Assembly (NCBI RefSeq): GCF_004770475.1
Contig: NZ_RQHK01000006.1
Coordinates: 62,001-126,000 of the forward strand
DNA length: 64,000 nt
DNA from: Leptospira mtsangambouensis
GTDB lineage: Bacteria > Spirochaetota > Leptospiria > Leptospirales > Leptospiraceae
Reading direction: 5' to 3'
Made by a program: the position numbers and the translations under genes. The notes under the pieces are model-generated. The model was not told the DNA's origin, did not search any database, and worked only from the letters and a program-made list of their open reading frames with translations. This document shows, in pieces, positions 47,047-56,641 of this stretch. How positions within the stretch are numbered: the first letter of the stretch is position 1; every line of letters starts with the position of its first letter.

Positions 47047-48918
47047 TTAAAACCAGAGGTAAAACAAAAATGTAAAACCTAGGAGGATTCCGTACAACCA
47101 TTCATCTCGTTTTCGAAACAAGGTGGTTAAATTTTGATTCATTGATCTTTTTCCAATCGTAATAGCGATAGAAAAAATCACAAAAAGTAGAAATCCGGAA
47201 ATCGATATATATAATTTGAATTCGGGAATTTGGATTCTTGTGGCAATCAAGACAAAAAATAGAAAGAAAAATAGAATCCAATACTTAGTTTTTGATAGCA
47301 AATAAGTTAGTCGGGTAAAAGTTCCATCGGGTATTTCTAAAGGCTTCAGTAGTTTTATTTTTTGATCCGTAGTATGGTTCTTTTTTTTGTTTTGGAGATA
47401 GGCCGCTAAACTCAAAGTTACAATGGCAAAATGGAAACTAAAAAAGACTCTATGTAAAAAATTGAGTTCTTCACCAAATGTTTGTTTTATGAAAAATGAC
47501 GCGAAGTGCGAATAAAGAACTGGCGATAAAAAAGAAAAAATCGGTGTGAGAAGTATGGTGATACAAATCATTCGACTACTAATTTTGAAATTCAAAATTC
47601 CTAATAAAAAAACAACCAGCAAGGCAGGGGTAAAATGAGAACTTTGGTTGGAAAGTTCGATAAAGAAATTTTTCTTAGAATTCGGATCTACAAAGAGTAT
47701 CGCAAGAACAGTCACTAATAAGGAAAATACTAGAAGAAAAATGCGGCCTGCCTTCATTTCTTCTTCATCAACCAGCTTTTTACCCAATCTTTCCTGAAAT
47801 GGTTTATAAAAATCAATCGTGAATAGAGTGGCTGCAGAATGTAACATAGAGTCAATGCTAGAAAAAATCGCACCAAGGAGTCCAGCAAGGATCACACCGA
47901 TCAGTCCATATCCGAACGGAACTACAAGTACAACTAATTTGGAAAAGGCTTCATCTGGAGCGATGTTTGCCGTTTCTCCAAGAGTTGTCCAAATTTGATA
48001 TGCAGCCACTCCGGTAAGGATAGAGAAAAAAGGAACTGTTAGTTTGAGAAGTCCACCCACTAGGATTCCAAGCCGTGCTTCTCTTAATGATTTGCCACCT
48101 AATGTGCGCTGTACGACATATTGATTGGTATTCCAATAAAAAATATGTAATAGGAATAGTCCACTAAGAGCCCCAGTCCAAGGAAGGGTGGGGTGGTTCG
48201 GAGGCAGATACAAATTCATTTTGCTCAGTCCATCCGTCCTACTTTCTTCTTTTGTAAGTAATTCAAAAATTCCTCCCACTTCTGGTCTAGTGATGGAGAG
48301 GTAAGCAAGGAGTAGTCCTGAGGCTAAGATTAAAAAGGTTTGAATGACGTCGGTGTAAACCACTGACTTTAGACCACCAAACCATGTATAGATGGTTGAT
48401 GTAAAGGCGATCCAAATAACAACTTCTGTATAAGTAATTTGGATTCCCGTATCTTTGATAAAAGGGAGAAAACTCCGGGCCCCAATGTACAGGGCCCCTG
48501 TAAGTTGGATGGTGATTAAGATGAGTGAGATCCCCGAAAAAATCCTTCCTGCAGCGAGACCAAATTTGCTTTGTAAAAATTGAGAGAGGGTATAGAATTT
48601 TTTTCTTCGAAACAGAGGAAGGAATACAAAGGCCAAAAGAACTATGGCCGGGATGGATCCAAATTCATAATGGCTTTGGGCAAAGCCAACAGAAAATCCA
48701 ATCCCAAGCATTCCAACCAAATGGTTGGCCGAAATATTGGTTCCAAATAAGGATCCGGCAATCCCCCACCAGGGAAGGCTCCTGCCACCAAGAAAGTAAT
48801 CAGAAGAGGAAGATTCTTTTCGGCCAGCATACATTCCCACTCCCAAAACGAGAACAAAAGTAAGCCCGAAAAAAAGGATATCGATTGCCGCTATCATAAC
48901 AGATAATTGATTCGTCAT
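47047..48918 (-). CDS. sodium:solute symporter (SSF family)
   Basis: 623 residues with 13-15 hydrophobic helices. Matches to SSF transporters: [29 protein letters not shown] near the N-terminus, [16 protein letters not shown], and the [25 protein letters not shown] block. These move sugars, carboxylates or amino acids with Na+. The sequence is closest to the SGLT-like subgroup by the F-SSIDS-x-L block. Substrate unknown. Divergent from the monooxygenase gene. Confidence 0.88.
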   Translation of the reverse strand: MTNQLSVMIAAIDILFFGLTFVLVLGVGMYAGRKESSSSDYFLGGRSLPWWGIAGSLFGTNISANHLVGMLGIGFSVGFAQSHYEFGSIPAIVLLAFVFLPLFRRKKFYTLSQFLQSKFGLAAGRIFSGISLILITIQLTGALYIGARSFLPFIKDTGIQITYTEVVIWIAFTSTIYTWFGGLKSVVYTDVIQTFLILASGLLLAYLSITRPEVGGIFELLTKEESRTDGLSKMNLYLPPNHPTLPWTGALSGLFLLHIFYWNTNQYVVQRTLGGKSLREARLGILVGGLLKLTVPFFSILTGVAAYQIWTTLGETANIAPDEAFSKLVVLVVPFGYGLIGVILAGLLGAIFSSIDSMLHSAATLFTIDFYKPFQERLGKKLVDEEEMKAGRIFLLVFSLLVTVLAILFVDPNSKKNFFIELSNQSSHFTPALLVVFLLGILNFKISSRMICITILLTPIFSFLSPVLYSHFASFFIKQTFGEELNFLHRVFFSFHFAIVTLSLAAYLQNKKKNHTTDQKIKLLKPLEIPDGTFTRLTYLLSKTKYWILFFFLFFVLIATRIQIPEFKLYISISGFLLFVIFSIAITIGKRSMNQNLTTLFRKRDEWLYGILLGFTFLFYLWF

Positions 48919-49008
48919 ATTAGATATTTTCCGAAATTATGGCAAGCGATAGATTTTCGGGAATTCTCTCTTGTCTTTGCCCGGGATTTATCTTCCAGTA
49001 GAAAAACA

Positions 49009-50172
49009 ATGAATCCGATCCCGAAAGCACCCACCATTCGATCCGAACATCCTGCCATAGAAGTATCTTGGTTTTGTGACCTTTGTAATGGAGATTATGA
49101 ATATTTAGGAGTACCGGATGGTTCCTTACGTTCTAGTTTCGAACATTGTTCGGATATCATTCGTTTGGCGGACGAACTCGGATACCAAAACATTCTTTTA
49201 CCATCTTCTTACCAAACTGGGCAAGATACTTTGACCTTTGCCGCGGCGGCGTCACAATTCACAAAACAAATTTCTCTCCTAACAGCGATTCGGTGTGGTG
49301 AAATCCATCCGCCAATGCTTGCAAGGACATTGTCCACTTTGGATCATATGTTAAAGGGAAGACTCAATATCAATATTATCTCTTCGGACCTTCCTGGAAC
49401 CCAAAGGGATTCCAAAACGAGATATGAGATTTCGAAAGAAGTCATTCAAATTTTGCAACAAGGTTGGACAAGGGACCGAATCCAGTTTGAAGGAAAACAC
49501 TATCAGATTGATCTCCCATCAGATCCTGTAAAATCCTACCAACAAAACGGTGGGCCCTTATTGTATTTCGGTGGGATATCTCCCGATGCACGAGCTCTTT
49601 GTGCCGAGTTCTGCGATGTATTTTTAATGTGGCCAGAAACAGAAGAAAGATTGGCTGATACAATGAATGATTTGAGTCTTCGTGCCGCTAGTTTCGGAAG
49701 GAAAATTGATTTTGGCCTTCGCATCCACTTGATTGTCAGAGAAACCGAAAAAGAAGCAAAAGATGCCGCAAAACAATTGTTATCAAAAATAGATGTAGAA
49801 AGAGCAAATGATATCAAACACCGAGCTTTGGATTCTAATTCTGCGGGAGTGCTTCGTCAAGATGACTTGCGAAAGTCTGCAGATGTCGATTTATTTATCG
49901 AACCAATGATTTGGTCAGGGATTGGTCTTGCTCGTTCTGGATGTGGATCGGCCATTGTGGGAACCCCAGAACAAGTGTATGAAAAAATCCAAAGATACAT
50001 CCAAATGGGAATTCGAGCTTTTATATTTTCTGGTTATCCTTTGATGGAAGAATCCAAATTATTTGCAAAATCGGTCTTACCTAAATTACAAACGATCAAC
50101 TTTGCAGAAGCGCAAAATCGAAAACCCAAAGGGATTCCTGTCACACCACTCACAACTGGAGAGAGAAAATGA
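49009..50172 (+). CDS. SsuD-like FMNH2-dependent monooxygenase (LLM family)
   Basis: 387 residues of the luciferase-like monooxygenase family, closest to alkanesulfonate monooxygenase by eye: [63 protein letters not shown] and [15 protein letters not shown]. It would use reduced flavin supplied by a separate reductase. The ATG at 49009 is preferred; an upstream start at 48907 overlaps the SSF start. The following aldo/keto reductase starts inside its stop codon. Sulfonate specificity is inference. Confidence 0.8.
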   Translation: MNPIPKAPTIRSEHPAIEVSWFCDLCNGDYEYLGVPDGSLRSSFEHCSDIIRLADELGYQNILLPSSYQTGQDTLTFAAAASQFTKQISLLTAIRCGEIHPPMLARTLSTLDHMLKGRLNINIISSDLPGTQRDSKTRYEISKEVIQILQQGWTRDRIQFEGKHYQIDLPSDPVKSYQQNGGPLLYFGGISPDARALCAEFCDVFLMWPETEERLADTMNDLSLRAASFGRKIDFGLRIHLIVRETEKEAKDAAKQLLSKIDVERANDIKHRALDSNSAGVLRQDDLRKSADVDLFIEPMIWSGIGLARSGCGSAIVGTPEQVYEKIQRYIQMGIRAFIFSGYPLMEESKLFAKSVLPKLQTINFAEAQNRKPKGIPVTPLTTGERK

Positions 50173-51074
50173 AAGTTCCCCAAATTGAATTTCCAAAACA
50201 TAAATTTTCTATCTCGAGATTAGTTTATGGAATTTGGAGGTTACATGAAGATAAAGAAGGTAACTCTCCAGAAAGAATTTTAAAAAAAATAGAAACCTGT
50301 CTCAGTCTTGGAATTGATACCTTTGATCACGCAGACATTTACGGTGGTTTTGAAAATGAAAAATTGTTTGGTAGAGCCTTAAATCAAAACACTTCCATCA
50401 AATCAAAACTCAAAATCATTACGAAGTGCGGAATCCAAATTCCGGGATCTAAATTTTCCACCAAACATTATAATACTTCCAAAGAACACATTCGATACTC
50501 CGTCGAACGTTCGTTACGAAAGTTGCAAGTGGATCATTTGGATGTGGTTCTTGTCCACAGACCTGATCCATTAATGGATCCTTATGAACTAGCGGAAATA
50601 TTTGAATCACTGATCAGGGAAGGAAAGGTAAATCATTTTGGAGTTTCCAATTTTACTCCTTCCCAATTCCAAATGTTACAAACTGCTTACAAGAAACCTC
50701 TTTTTACAAACCAAGTTGAGTTTCATCCGTTTCACACAGAATCATTGTTTGATGGAACCTTTGACCAGGCTTTGGAATTCCAAAGCCATCCTATGATTTG
50801 GTCACCCACAGGTGGGGGCAGGATCTTTTCACCAAAGTCGGAAAGAGAAGTGGCCACAGTTTCTAAACTAAAAGAAATTGCAAAAGAACATGGGTGTAGT
50901 GTTGACCAAGTCCTTTATTCATGGTATCTCAACCATCCTGCGGGACTTGTTCCCATTTTGGGAACGAATGATCCAGGACGAATCCAATCGGCAGCCGAAT
51001 GTTTTTCTTATCCTCTCTCACGAGTGGAATGGTTTTCTATTTTAGAAGCGGCCCGTGGTAAGGAAGTGGCTTGA
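50169..51074 (+). CDS. aldo/keto reductase
   Basis: 301 residues of the AKR family (YdhF-like). Seen: [13 protein letters not shown] (catalytic Asp and Tyr), [14 protein letters not shown] (His), [15 protein letters not shown] and [15 protein letters not shown] (NADPH site). The ATG overlaps the monooxygenase stop by four bases (ATGA), so translation is coupled. Substrate is unknown; the neighbour suggests an aldehyde from a sulfonate. Confidence 0.87.
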   Translation: MKVPQIEFPKHKFSISRLVYGIWRLHEDKEGNSPERILKKIETCLSLGIDTFDHADIYGGFENEKLFGRALNQNTSIKSKLKIITKCGIQIPGSKFSTKHYNTSKEHIRYSVERSLRKLQVDHLDVVLVHRPDPLMDPYELAEIFESLIREGKVNHFGVSNFTPSQFQMLQTAYKKPLFTNQVEFHPFHTESLFDGTFDQALEFQSHPMIWSPTGGGRIFSPKSEREVATVSKLKEIAKEHGCSVDQVLYSWYLNHPAGLVPILGTNDPGRIQSAAECFSYPLSRVEWFSILEAARGKEVA

Positions 51075-51164
51075 TGGATTTATGAAGAATGGAAATCGAA
51101 TCTAACCACTAAAATGACAGGATTTCCTCTGTAAGAGAATGTACGAGTTGGGGAAGATATTGGT

Positions 51165-51194
51165 CGTTATATTGAATAAAAATCTCATATAACG
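51165..51194. promoter_or_regulatory. CGTTATAT/ATATAACG inverted repeat upstream of GAF protein
   Basis: An 8-bp perfect inverted repeat with a 14-base spacer in the 178-base gap between the aldo/keto reductase and the GAF gene. It lies about 60 bases before the start. It could be an operator. The rest of the gap shows no clear element. Confidence 0.35.
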
Positions 51195-51252
51195 ATGTTA
51201 GGTTCTCGTCTGTTTTCTTTGCCCTGGTGCGATGGACAGAGAGGTGGTTTGT

Positions 51253-52347
51253 ATGCTTTCTGAATTGGCTCCCAACCATTATTTTTCCGGAATTTCTTTA
51301 ACAGCAGACCTGGCTGATGATTTACATTCTTTTGGATCGGGTCTTCCTTCTGAACATGTCTGGAACCGAACTGTAGAATCTATTGCGAGGATTCCTGAAA
51401 TCATAACCACATGGATTTTGGAATATCTTCCTGAATCACAAAACTTTCGTTTGTTGGCACTCCACAGTCGTTCTGATTTTTATATTCCTGATCTTGTTTC
51501 GAAATACTCTGTTCCTTGCCATCATGTCGTGGATTCCAATATGATTTTTGAAATGAATCTAGTAGGTGAAGATTCTTTTTTTCAACCTCTCATTGAAACT
51601 CTTCCCGAGAAAACATCTGCGATGTATATGGGATATCCCATTCGATCGGATAAAGATACTGTGATTGGAGTGATTGGAATGGTAGTAGAAGATAAGTTCA
51701 AACATAAATTTAAGAATCTAAAACTCATCGATATGATTGCAGACCAATTGAGCCAAGAATTGATTCGATTCAAAAATGAAAATTTGATTTCACAAACTCT
51801 AACTACTGCCTCCTTAGTGAAACATTCATTGGCAGAGTTGTTTCGGCTTCTCTCTACTAAATCTAGTGACCTAACAACGATTTGCCGAAATTATCTACAA
51901 ACGGGAACTAAACTTTTTGGGTTACCGCTGGGACTCATAACCTCCAAAATTGGAGAAAATTGGGAATATAGCCTTGTAGAAGGAGATGTACATGGGATCT
52001 ATGAAGGAAAAAGGTTTTCCAAAGAAGAATCCAAATTCTCTACCTATACCTTTGTCGGTTCTGCCAATATCTTAAATGATATACGAGAGACCTCGGGTCT
52101 AAATGTTCGCGAACATTTATTGGAACTAGGTGTTTCTTGTCTTATGGAGTTTCCGCTTATAGTGCATAACCAAACCATCGGGGTTTTGGGTTTTTATGGA
52201 TTTAAGGATCAAAAAATTGAATCAATAGAATTAACCCAAAGAGTTTTTGAACTGATGGGGATAGGTCTTTCCAATACAATCGAAAAACATAATATTGATT
52301 TGTTATCGAAGATCGTTTTTTTGGAAAAGGAAAATCCAACAGTATAG
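51253..52347 (+). CDS. two-GAF-domain protein without output domain
   Basis: 364 residues. Two GAF-like domains: about residues 45-170 (SAMYMGYPIRSDKDTVIGVI) and 205-350 (CLMEFPLIVHNQTIGVLGFY). No kinase, cyclase or DNA-binding domain follows. It would act as a receptor that signals by protein contact. The ATG at 51253 has AGAGGTGG about 6 bases upstream; the ATG at 51232 is less likely. Confidence 0.7.
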   Translation: MLSELAPNHYFSGISLTADLADDLHSFGSGLPSEHVWNRTVESIARIPEIITTWILEYLPESQNFRLLALHSRSDFYIPDLVSKYSVPCHHVVDSNMIFEMNLVGEDSFFQPLIETLPEKTSAMYMGYPIRSDKDTVIGVIGMVVEDKFKHKFKNLKLIDMIADQLSQELIRFKNENLISQTLTTASLVKHSLAELFRLLSTKSSDLTTICRNYLQTGTKLFGLPLGLITSKIGENWEYSLVEGDVHGIYEGKRFSKEESKFSTYTFVGSANILNDIRETSGLNVREHLLELGVSCLMEFPLIVHNQTIGVLGFYGFKDQKIESIELTQRVFELMGIGLSNTIEKHNIDLLSKIVFLEKENPTV

Positions 52348-52362
52348 ATTTTTGGTTTTAAA

Positions 52363-52406
52363 ACCCAGTTTTGTTTTGGTAAAAGACAATCAAACAAAAC
52401 CTGGGT
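52363..52406. terminator. bidirectional terminator between GAF gene and DUF4180 gene
   Basis: ACCCAGTTTTGTTT (52363-52376) pairs with AAACAAAA-C-CTGGGT (52392-52406), a 14-bp stem with one bulged C. It lies between convergent genes, and A- and T-rich flanks suit both directions. Confidence 0.7.
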
Positions 52407-52420
52407 ATGATTCATTCCCA

Positions 52421-52786
52421 TTAAATATTGGCTAAACGGTCGATTGCTTCCTCTTCTGAATTCAGAAAAAAAACATCTCTCCCAGTATTCATTTCGTAAA
52501 TAAAATCACTGAGACTTTTGCTTGTATAAATGGAAAAATCTCCGATGATTGCTAGTTTCATCCGGTAGTTGACAATTTTTTGCAATACGTTTCCGGCAAG
52601 ACCCGTTTTTAAATCGAAGAAGTCCGAGTCAAGATGTGATTGTTTCAAAACAAATCGGTCACAGCCCGAATCGTATTGGATGGTGGCAAAAAAGTCCAGG
52701 GCAGTGGATGGGTCTGTGATCAGCGTATTTTCTGAATCGACGACTGCTATTTCAATATTGTTTTTCCTAATTTTACGAATGTTCAT
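52421..52786 (-). CDS. DUF4180 domain-containing protein
   Basis: 121 residues. The sequence FFDLKTGLAGNVLQKIVNYR followed by MKLAIIGDFSIYTSKSLSDF matches the DUF4180 family pattern (LKTGLAG..LQKFVNYR..LA..GDFS). Function of the family is not known. The ATG at 52786 has no strong ribosome-binding site. It is convergent with the GAF gene. Confidence 0.8.
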   Translation of the reverse strand: MNIRKIRKNNIEIAVVDSENTLITDPSTALDFFATIQYDSGCDRFVLKQSHLDSDFFDLKTGLAGNVLQKIVNYRMKLAIIGDFSIYTSKSLSDFIYEMNTGRDVFFLNSEEEAIDRLANI

Positions 52787-52995
52787 TTGTATTTTCTTTT
52801 ATAGTTTCTTTTTGAAACTTTATGAGTTCATCTAATAGTTATTCTTTTTTTTAGACAGGTTGGAATTCAGATCCAACCAGAACTGATCCTTTGAAATCCA
52901 AAATCTCCCAAAAAAAATAGGACATTCTATCCATTTTTGAATATTTTATTAAAAAATTTGTTTGACATCTGCCAATTATATATCCAGTTTTTTAT

Positions 52996-53011
52996 ATAAC
53001 CAATTAGTTAT
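52996..53011. promoter_or_regulatory. ATAAC-N6-GTTAT operator over the ArsR start
   Basis: ATAACCAATTAGTTAT is a 16-bp palindrome with one mismatched pair, overlapping the ArsR start codon. A TTGACA-like -35 lies at 52962. Similar TATAACC-GGTTATA sites are often seen upstream of ArsR-SRPBCC gene pairs, so this is a probable autorepression operator. The rest of the 222-base gap has a hairpin at 52858-52878 (GGTTGGA/TCCAACC). Confidence 0.5.
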
Positions 53012-53354
53012 GCAAACTCTTGATGCCACATTCTCTGCTCTTGCTGATCCCACTCGTCGGGCGATTCTTATGCGCCTTGCCAAAGGGGACTTAACCGTTA
53101 TGGAACTTTCAAAACCCTTTCGGATGAGCCAACCCGCGATTTCCAAACACCTTAAAGTTTTGGAAGAGGCAGGTCTTATTTCCACTACTGTCCGAGCCCA
53201 AGAAAGGCCCCGCCGGTTGGAAACAGCACCGCTCAAAACAGCAATCGATTGGATCGAAAAATACCGCCAGATGTGGGAAAATCGATATCAGGTGTTAGAT
53301 GGACTACTTGTCGAATTACAAACAATACAAACCAAAGGGGATAAGAAAAAATGA
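53010..53354 (+). CDS. ArsR family transcriptional regulator
   Basis: 114 residues. A winged helix-turn-helix with FSALADPTRRAILMRLAKGD, VMELSKPFRMSQPAISKHLK and VLEEAGLISTTVRAQERPR, typical of the SmtB/ArsR-type regulators coupled to SRPBCC proteins (SdpR-like). No metal-binding cysteines are present, so metal sensing is unlikely. The ATG at 53010 begins the conserved sequence. The stop overlaps the start of the next gene (ATGA). Confidence 0.88.
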   Translation: MQTLDATFSALADPTRRAILMRLAKGDLTVMELSKPFRMSQPAISKHLKVLEEAGLISTTVRAQERPRRLETAPLKTAIDWIEKYRQMWENRYQVLDGLLVELQTIQTKGDKKK

Positions 53355-53866
53355 AATCAGAGAAAAATGTAGTAAAGATGGAACGTCGAGGTGAAACAGA
53401 AGTTGTGTTTAAAAGGTACTTCGACGCACCAAGGGAATTGGTTTTTGATTGTCACACCAAACCGGAATTAATGAAAAGATGGCTCATTGGTCCCGAAGGT
53501 ATGGTTCTTGATACTTGTAAACAAGATCTGAAAGTTGGTGGCAAATACTTGTATCTTTATGCGGATAAAGACGGAAACAAATCAGGAGTATACGGAACAT
53601 TTCGAGAGGTTGTGATTCCTGAGAAATTAGCCAATACAGAAAATTACATTTTTGACATGTCAACTTTTGATCAAAATGCTCCTGAAGATCCGAATGCTAC
53701 TTTCGAATCGCGTACATTTACCGCCGAAGGGAATCGGACACTCATGACACACCTCTGCAGATATGCATCACCAGAAGTTTGTAAGATGATGGTGGAATCC
53801 GGTGCGGCTGATGGTATGGCAGAATGTTATTTGGAGCTAGATAAATTACTCGTAGAAATGGCTTAA
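53351..53866 (+). CDS. SRPBCC/AHA1 domain protein
   Basis: 171 residues of the START-like AHA1 family: VFKRYFDAPRELVFDCHTKPELMKRWL at the start, GGKYLYLYADKDGN, and GMAECYLELDKLLVEMA at the end. The pocket binds small hydrophobic ligands in relatives. It is coupled to the ArsR gene and may bind the same signal or protect against it. Confidence 0.85.
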   Translation: MKSEKNVVKMERRGETEVVFKRYFDAPRELVFDCHTKPELMKRWLIGPEGMVLDTCKQDLKVGGKYLYLYADKDGNKSGVYGTFREVVIPEKLANTENYIFDMSTFDQNAPEDPNATFESRTFTAEGNRTLMTHLCRYASPEVCKMMVESGAADGMAECYLELDKLLVEMA

Positions 53867-53890
53867 TATATAAACTTATATGATTAAAAT

Positions 53891-53917
53891 AAACAAGGCG
53901 ATTTGAAAGCCTTGTTT
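53891..53917 (+). terminator. hairpin terminator after ArsR-SRPBCC pair
   Basis: AAACAAGGC (53891-53899) pairs with GCCTTGTTT (53909-53917), 9 bp perfect, with a 9-base loop, 24 bases after the stop. It would end the two-gene operon. Confidence 0.65.
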
Positions 53918-54053
53918 GGTTATAAAACTAGATCTATGATTGAAAACTTGCCTTTTATCCAAAAATACTAGAGATCAATCCAACGATTAGAAAAATTATT
54001 TTCGAATTCTTGTAAAACTGGTAACGCGATTCACCTGACGGCAACTATCTATT

Positions 54054-54677
54054 TCACTCTAGCACAGTAACCAATTCGTTTGATTGGAACATATCAGCGG
54101 GGGAGATGACCGGTTCACCATACGGAATGTTATTCCCATATCTTTTTTTCATGAGAGTTAGGACTTGTTTAGAAGATAAATCAAAGTCGCGTAAGGTTTT
54201 TAAATCTCCCAGTTGGATGCCTGTAAACTTGTCATAAAGTTTCCAAACAAGTTCCGTACAATAAATTCGATCATCCGACCACTCAAAGTAAAGATCATAA
54301 TGTTTGCCAAGTAAGGAATTACCATATTCTTTCATTTTTTGAATGGTCTCTGGTGTCAGTTTTGTTTTTGCATTACTGATACGTTTGATCACATAATGGT
54401 TGTTTGTTCCTCTCCCGATGAATTTTGGGAGATCGGTGATTTTGACAGGTTCAATGGCCTCTAATACTTTGAATGTTTTTCCATATTTAAAGATAATTCC
54501 AACATGGGTGTACTTAGATTTTGTTGCTAATTTTATTGCCGTTGCTTGTTCTGATTTTGATTCATGAAAAATAATATCTCCCTCTTCTAACTTTGAAGTA
54601 TCAATTAATTTCCCAAATATTGGATTTGTGGATAAAATTATGAGTAAAAATAAGAGTTTATATTTTATGTCATCCAT
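54054..54677 (-). CDS. YiiX/NlpC-like permuted papain-fold protein
   Basis: 207 residues. A signal peptide (YKLLFLLIILSTNPIFG) is visible. Catalytic His58 is in YTHVGII and Cys140 in IYCTELVWKLY, the permuted order of the YiiX/YebB family of NlpC/P60-like cysteine hydrolases. EEGDIIFH comes before. It is probably a periplasmic amidase or peptidase. The ATG at 54677 has AAGG 6 bases upstream; an upstream extension to 54749 would run to the SDR gene stop. Confidence 0.8.
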   Translation of the reverse strand: MDDIKYKLLFLLIILSTNPIFGKLIDTSKLEEGDIIFHESKSEQATAIKLATKSKYTHVGIIFKYGKTFKVLEAIEPVKITDLPKFIGRGTNNHYVIKRISNAKTKLTPETIQKMKEYGNSLLGKHYDLYFEWSDDRIYCTELVWKLYDKFTGIQLGDLKTLRDFDLSSKQVLTLMKKRYGNNIPYGEPVISPADMFQSNELVTVLE

Positions 54678-54749
54678 TCTAGGCCTTAGCCAAATCCATC
54701 TTAATTTTAGTGGAAAGCGATTGGATCGAAAGCAGTGGCTTATACTCAC

Positions 54750-55454
54750 CTACCAACTAATCTCTTTTTGATCCCGAAAGAATTTTCCTGTAGGCCCATT
54801 ATCTGGCAAGGTTGCTGCCCAAACGATAGTCTCTGCCCCTTTTTCCACAGGCCTTGTGGCACTGGCACCACCCATATCGGTTTTTACCCAACCAGGACAA
54901 ACTGAATTGATTTTAATATTTTTACCCACAGCTTCAAAACTTGCCACATTGGTGAGGGCATTGATGGCAGTTTTGGAAATCCGGTAAGCGGGATACCCAC
55001 CTCCCATATCGGAGAGTTGTCCCATTCCTGAGCTAACATTCACAATACGACCAAAATTGTTTTGGATCATCATTGGTAGGAATACCTGAATCATACGTAA
55101 CGGACCATAAAGATTCACAAGTAGGGTTCTATGTAAGTCTTCGCTTGAGGTATCAAAGAAAGAACCTGGGTCAGCAAAAATCCCTGCATTGTTCACAAGG
55201 ATATCCAATTTACCGAAACTTCCTGTGATGGTGTCAAGGGCCTCACTGATACTTTGTTCTTTGGAAACATCAAGGGACAGAATTTCCCCTTTGCCGACTG
55301 CTTTGACTGCTGCGAGTGTGTCTTCTGCTTCCCCAGGATTTCTTGCACCGATGAGAACATAGATTCCTTGTTTTGCAAGATCGATGGAGACTTGTTTCCC
55401 TATCCCTCGGTTGGCCCCAGTGACCAGTGCGATGCGTTCCTTGGATGCTTTCAT
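54750..55454 (-). CDS. short-chain dehydrogenase/reductase
   Basis: 234 residues of the classical SDR family. Seen: ALVTGANRGIGKQVSIDLA (Rossmann TGxxxGIG), NNAGIFADPGSF (NNAG), catalytic Ser in VNVSSGMGQ and YPAYRISKTAINALT (Y-x3-K). Substrate unknown. AAGGAGA lies about 9 bases before the ATG. The papain-like gene follows on the same strand. Confidence 0.92.
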   Translation of the reverse strand: MKASKERIALVTGANRGIGKQVSIDLAKQGIYVLIGARNPGEAEDTLAAVKAVGKGEILSLDVSKEQSISEALDTITGSFGKLDILVNNAGIFADPGSFFDTSSEDLHRTLLVNLYGPLRMIQVFLPMMIQNNFGRIVNVSSGMGQLSDMGGGYPAYRISKTAINALTNVASFEAVGKNIKINSVCPGWVKTDMGGASATRPVEKGAETIVWAATLPDNGPTGKFFRDQKEISW

Positions 55455-55508
55455 GGAATCAAATCTCCTTTCGTAGTTTTTGAACTAACTGTTATCTATA
55501 GACTGTTT

Positions 55509-56522
55509 TTACTTCGACTTAGAAAGTTCTGTGAGCCATTTTTCGGTTTGGGCCTCAATAAAAGCTTTGTCTGTGATCACCCATTTCGACATCAGAACAT
55601 GCATTCCATTTTCCACGACCACCTTTCGGTTGAGTGGATTCGGAGTTTTATCTAATCCAAAATTGGTATAACCTTCTAACATTTTAGGAACACTGGCAGT
55701 TGGGTCTTGTTCTTTTTCATTTTTATAGTAGTACAAGAGTAATGCGGGAGATGTTACTTTGCGAAACACAGCAGGAACCGCAGCATAGTTTTTTAAATCA
55801 TTCACACCTACAAGAGCCGAAAAGTATTGTTCTGGATACCAAAAGTTATTTCGTTCTGGTAACACCTTAGGATTGTTATTGTGGGAAGAGGATCTAACTT
55901 TTCCTTTGAGCAAATGAATGAAGGTAAGTCCACCGGGATAGTTGAGTATATTCAGACTTCCATCCACAGGTGCATAGAATGGATTTGCTAATACAAGTCC
56001 ATCCACTTCTTCAGGGTATTCGGAAGCAAGCCAAGTGGCAAGGAGTCCTCCCATCGAACTTCCAAACACAACCACTCGATCTCCTTGTGACTGCATCATA
56101 TATAAAGCTTCACGAGATGCATCTAAATAGTTATTAAAGTTTTGGTCTCTTTGGTCTTCTTTGTTGGTTCCGTGCCCCGGAAGACGAAGTAGGTAAGTAT
56201 TGGCTTTAAATTTTTTGGCCAATTTTTCCATCACCTCTTCTCCTTCTGCACGAGAAGCACCAAACCCATGAATGTATAAAAATGCTAAGGGCGTTTTTTT
56301 ACCAAAACTGATATAACGTTCTTCATTTCCTGGTCTATGGTTTTTACGTTTACTCTCGGCTAACTTCTCTTGGAAGTAAACTTCAAAGTTCGCATAACTC
56401 AAGTTTGCCTTCGGTTCGTATTTGGGACGACCCGCACAGGAAACTAGGACAAAAGAAACGGTGATGAGGAGAACAGCAGACAGCTGTCGGAGGTTGTGGA
56501 ATAAAGAACACGATTTAGCCAT
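55509..56522 (-). CDS. alpha/beta hydrolase lipoprotein
   Basis: 337 residues. The lipoprotein signal ends in LVSC (Cys29). The hydrolase fold has YIHGFGASR (oxyanion), LLRLPGHGTNKED, GSSMGGLLATWLASEYP (nucleophile Ser) and VVVENGMHVLM near the C-terminus with the likely catalytic His. Similar to monoacylglycerol-lipase-like carboxylesterases. It is probably in the envelope. The ATG at 56522 gives a clean signal peptide; the GTG at 56582 gives a longer one. Confidence 0.8.
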   Translation of the reverse strand: MAKSCSLFHNLRQLSAVLLITVSFVLVSCAGRPKYEPKANLSYANFEVYFQEKLAESKRKNHRPGNEERYISFGKKTPLAFLYIHGFGASRAEGEEVMEKLAKKFKANTYLLRLPGHGTNKEDQRDQNFNNYLDASREALYMMQSQGDRVVVFGSSMGGLLATWLASEYPEEVDGLVLANPFYAPVDGSLNILNYPGGLTFIHLLKGKVRSSSHNNNPKVLPERNNFWYPEQYFSALVGVNDLKNYAAVPAVFRKVTSPALLLYYYKNEKEQDPTASVPKMLEGYTNFGLDKTPNPLNRKVVVENGMHVLMSKWVITDKAFIEAQTEKWLTELSKSK

Positions 56523-56641
56523 ACAAATGGAAAATTTTACAGTGTATTTGCTTTCTTGTAAAGAGAGAAAAACCCTTGGCACAGGAAGGGTCGTACGAAA
56601 AAAGGTAGTAAATACCCCATTCTCATAAGGAACATCCCGGA

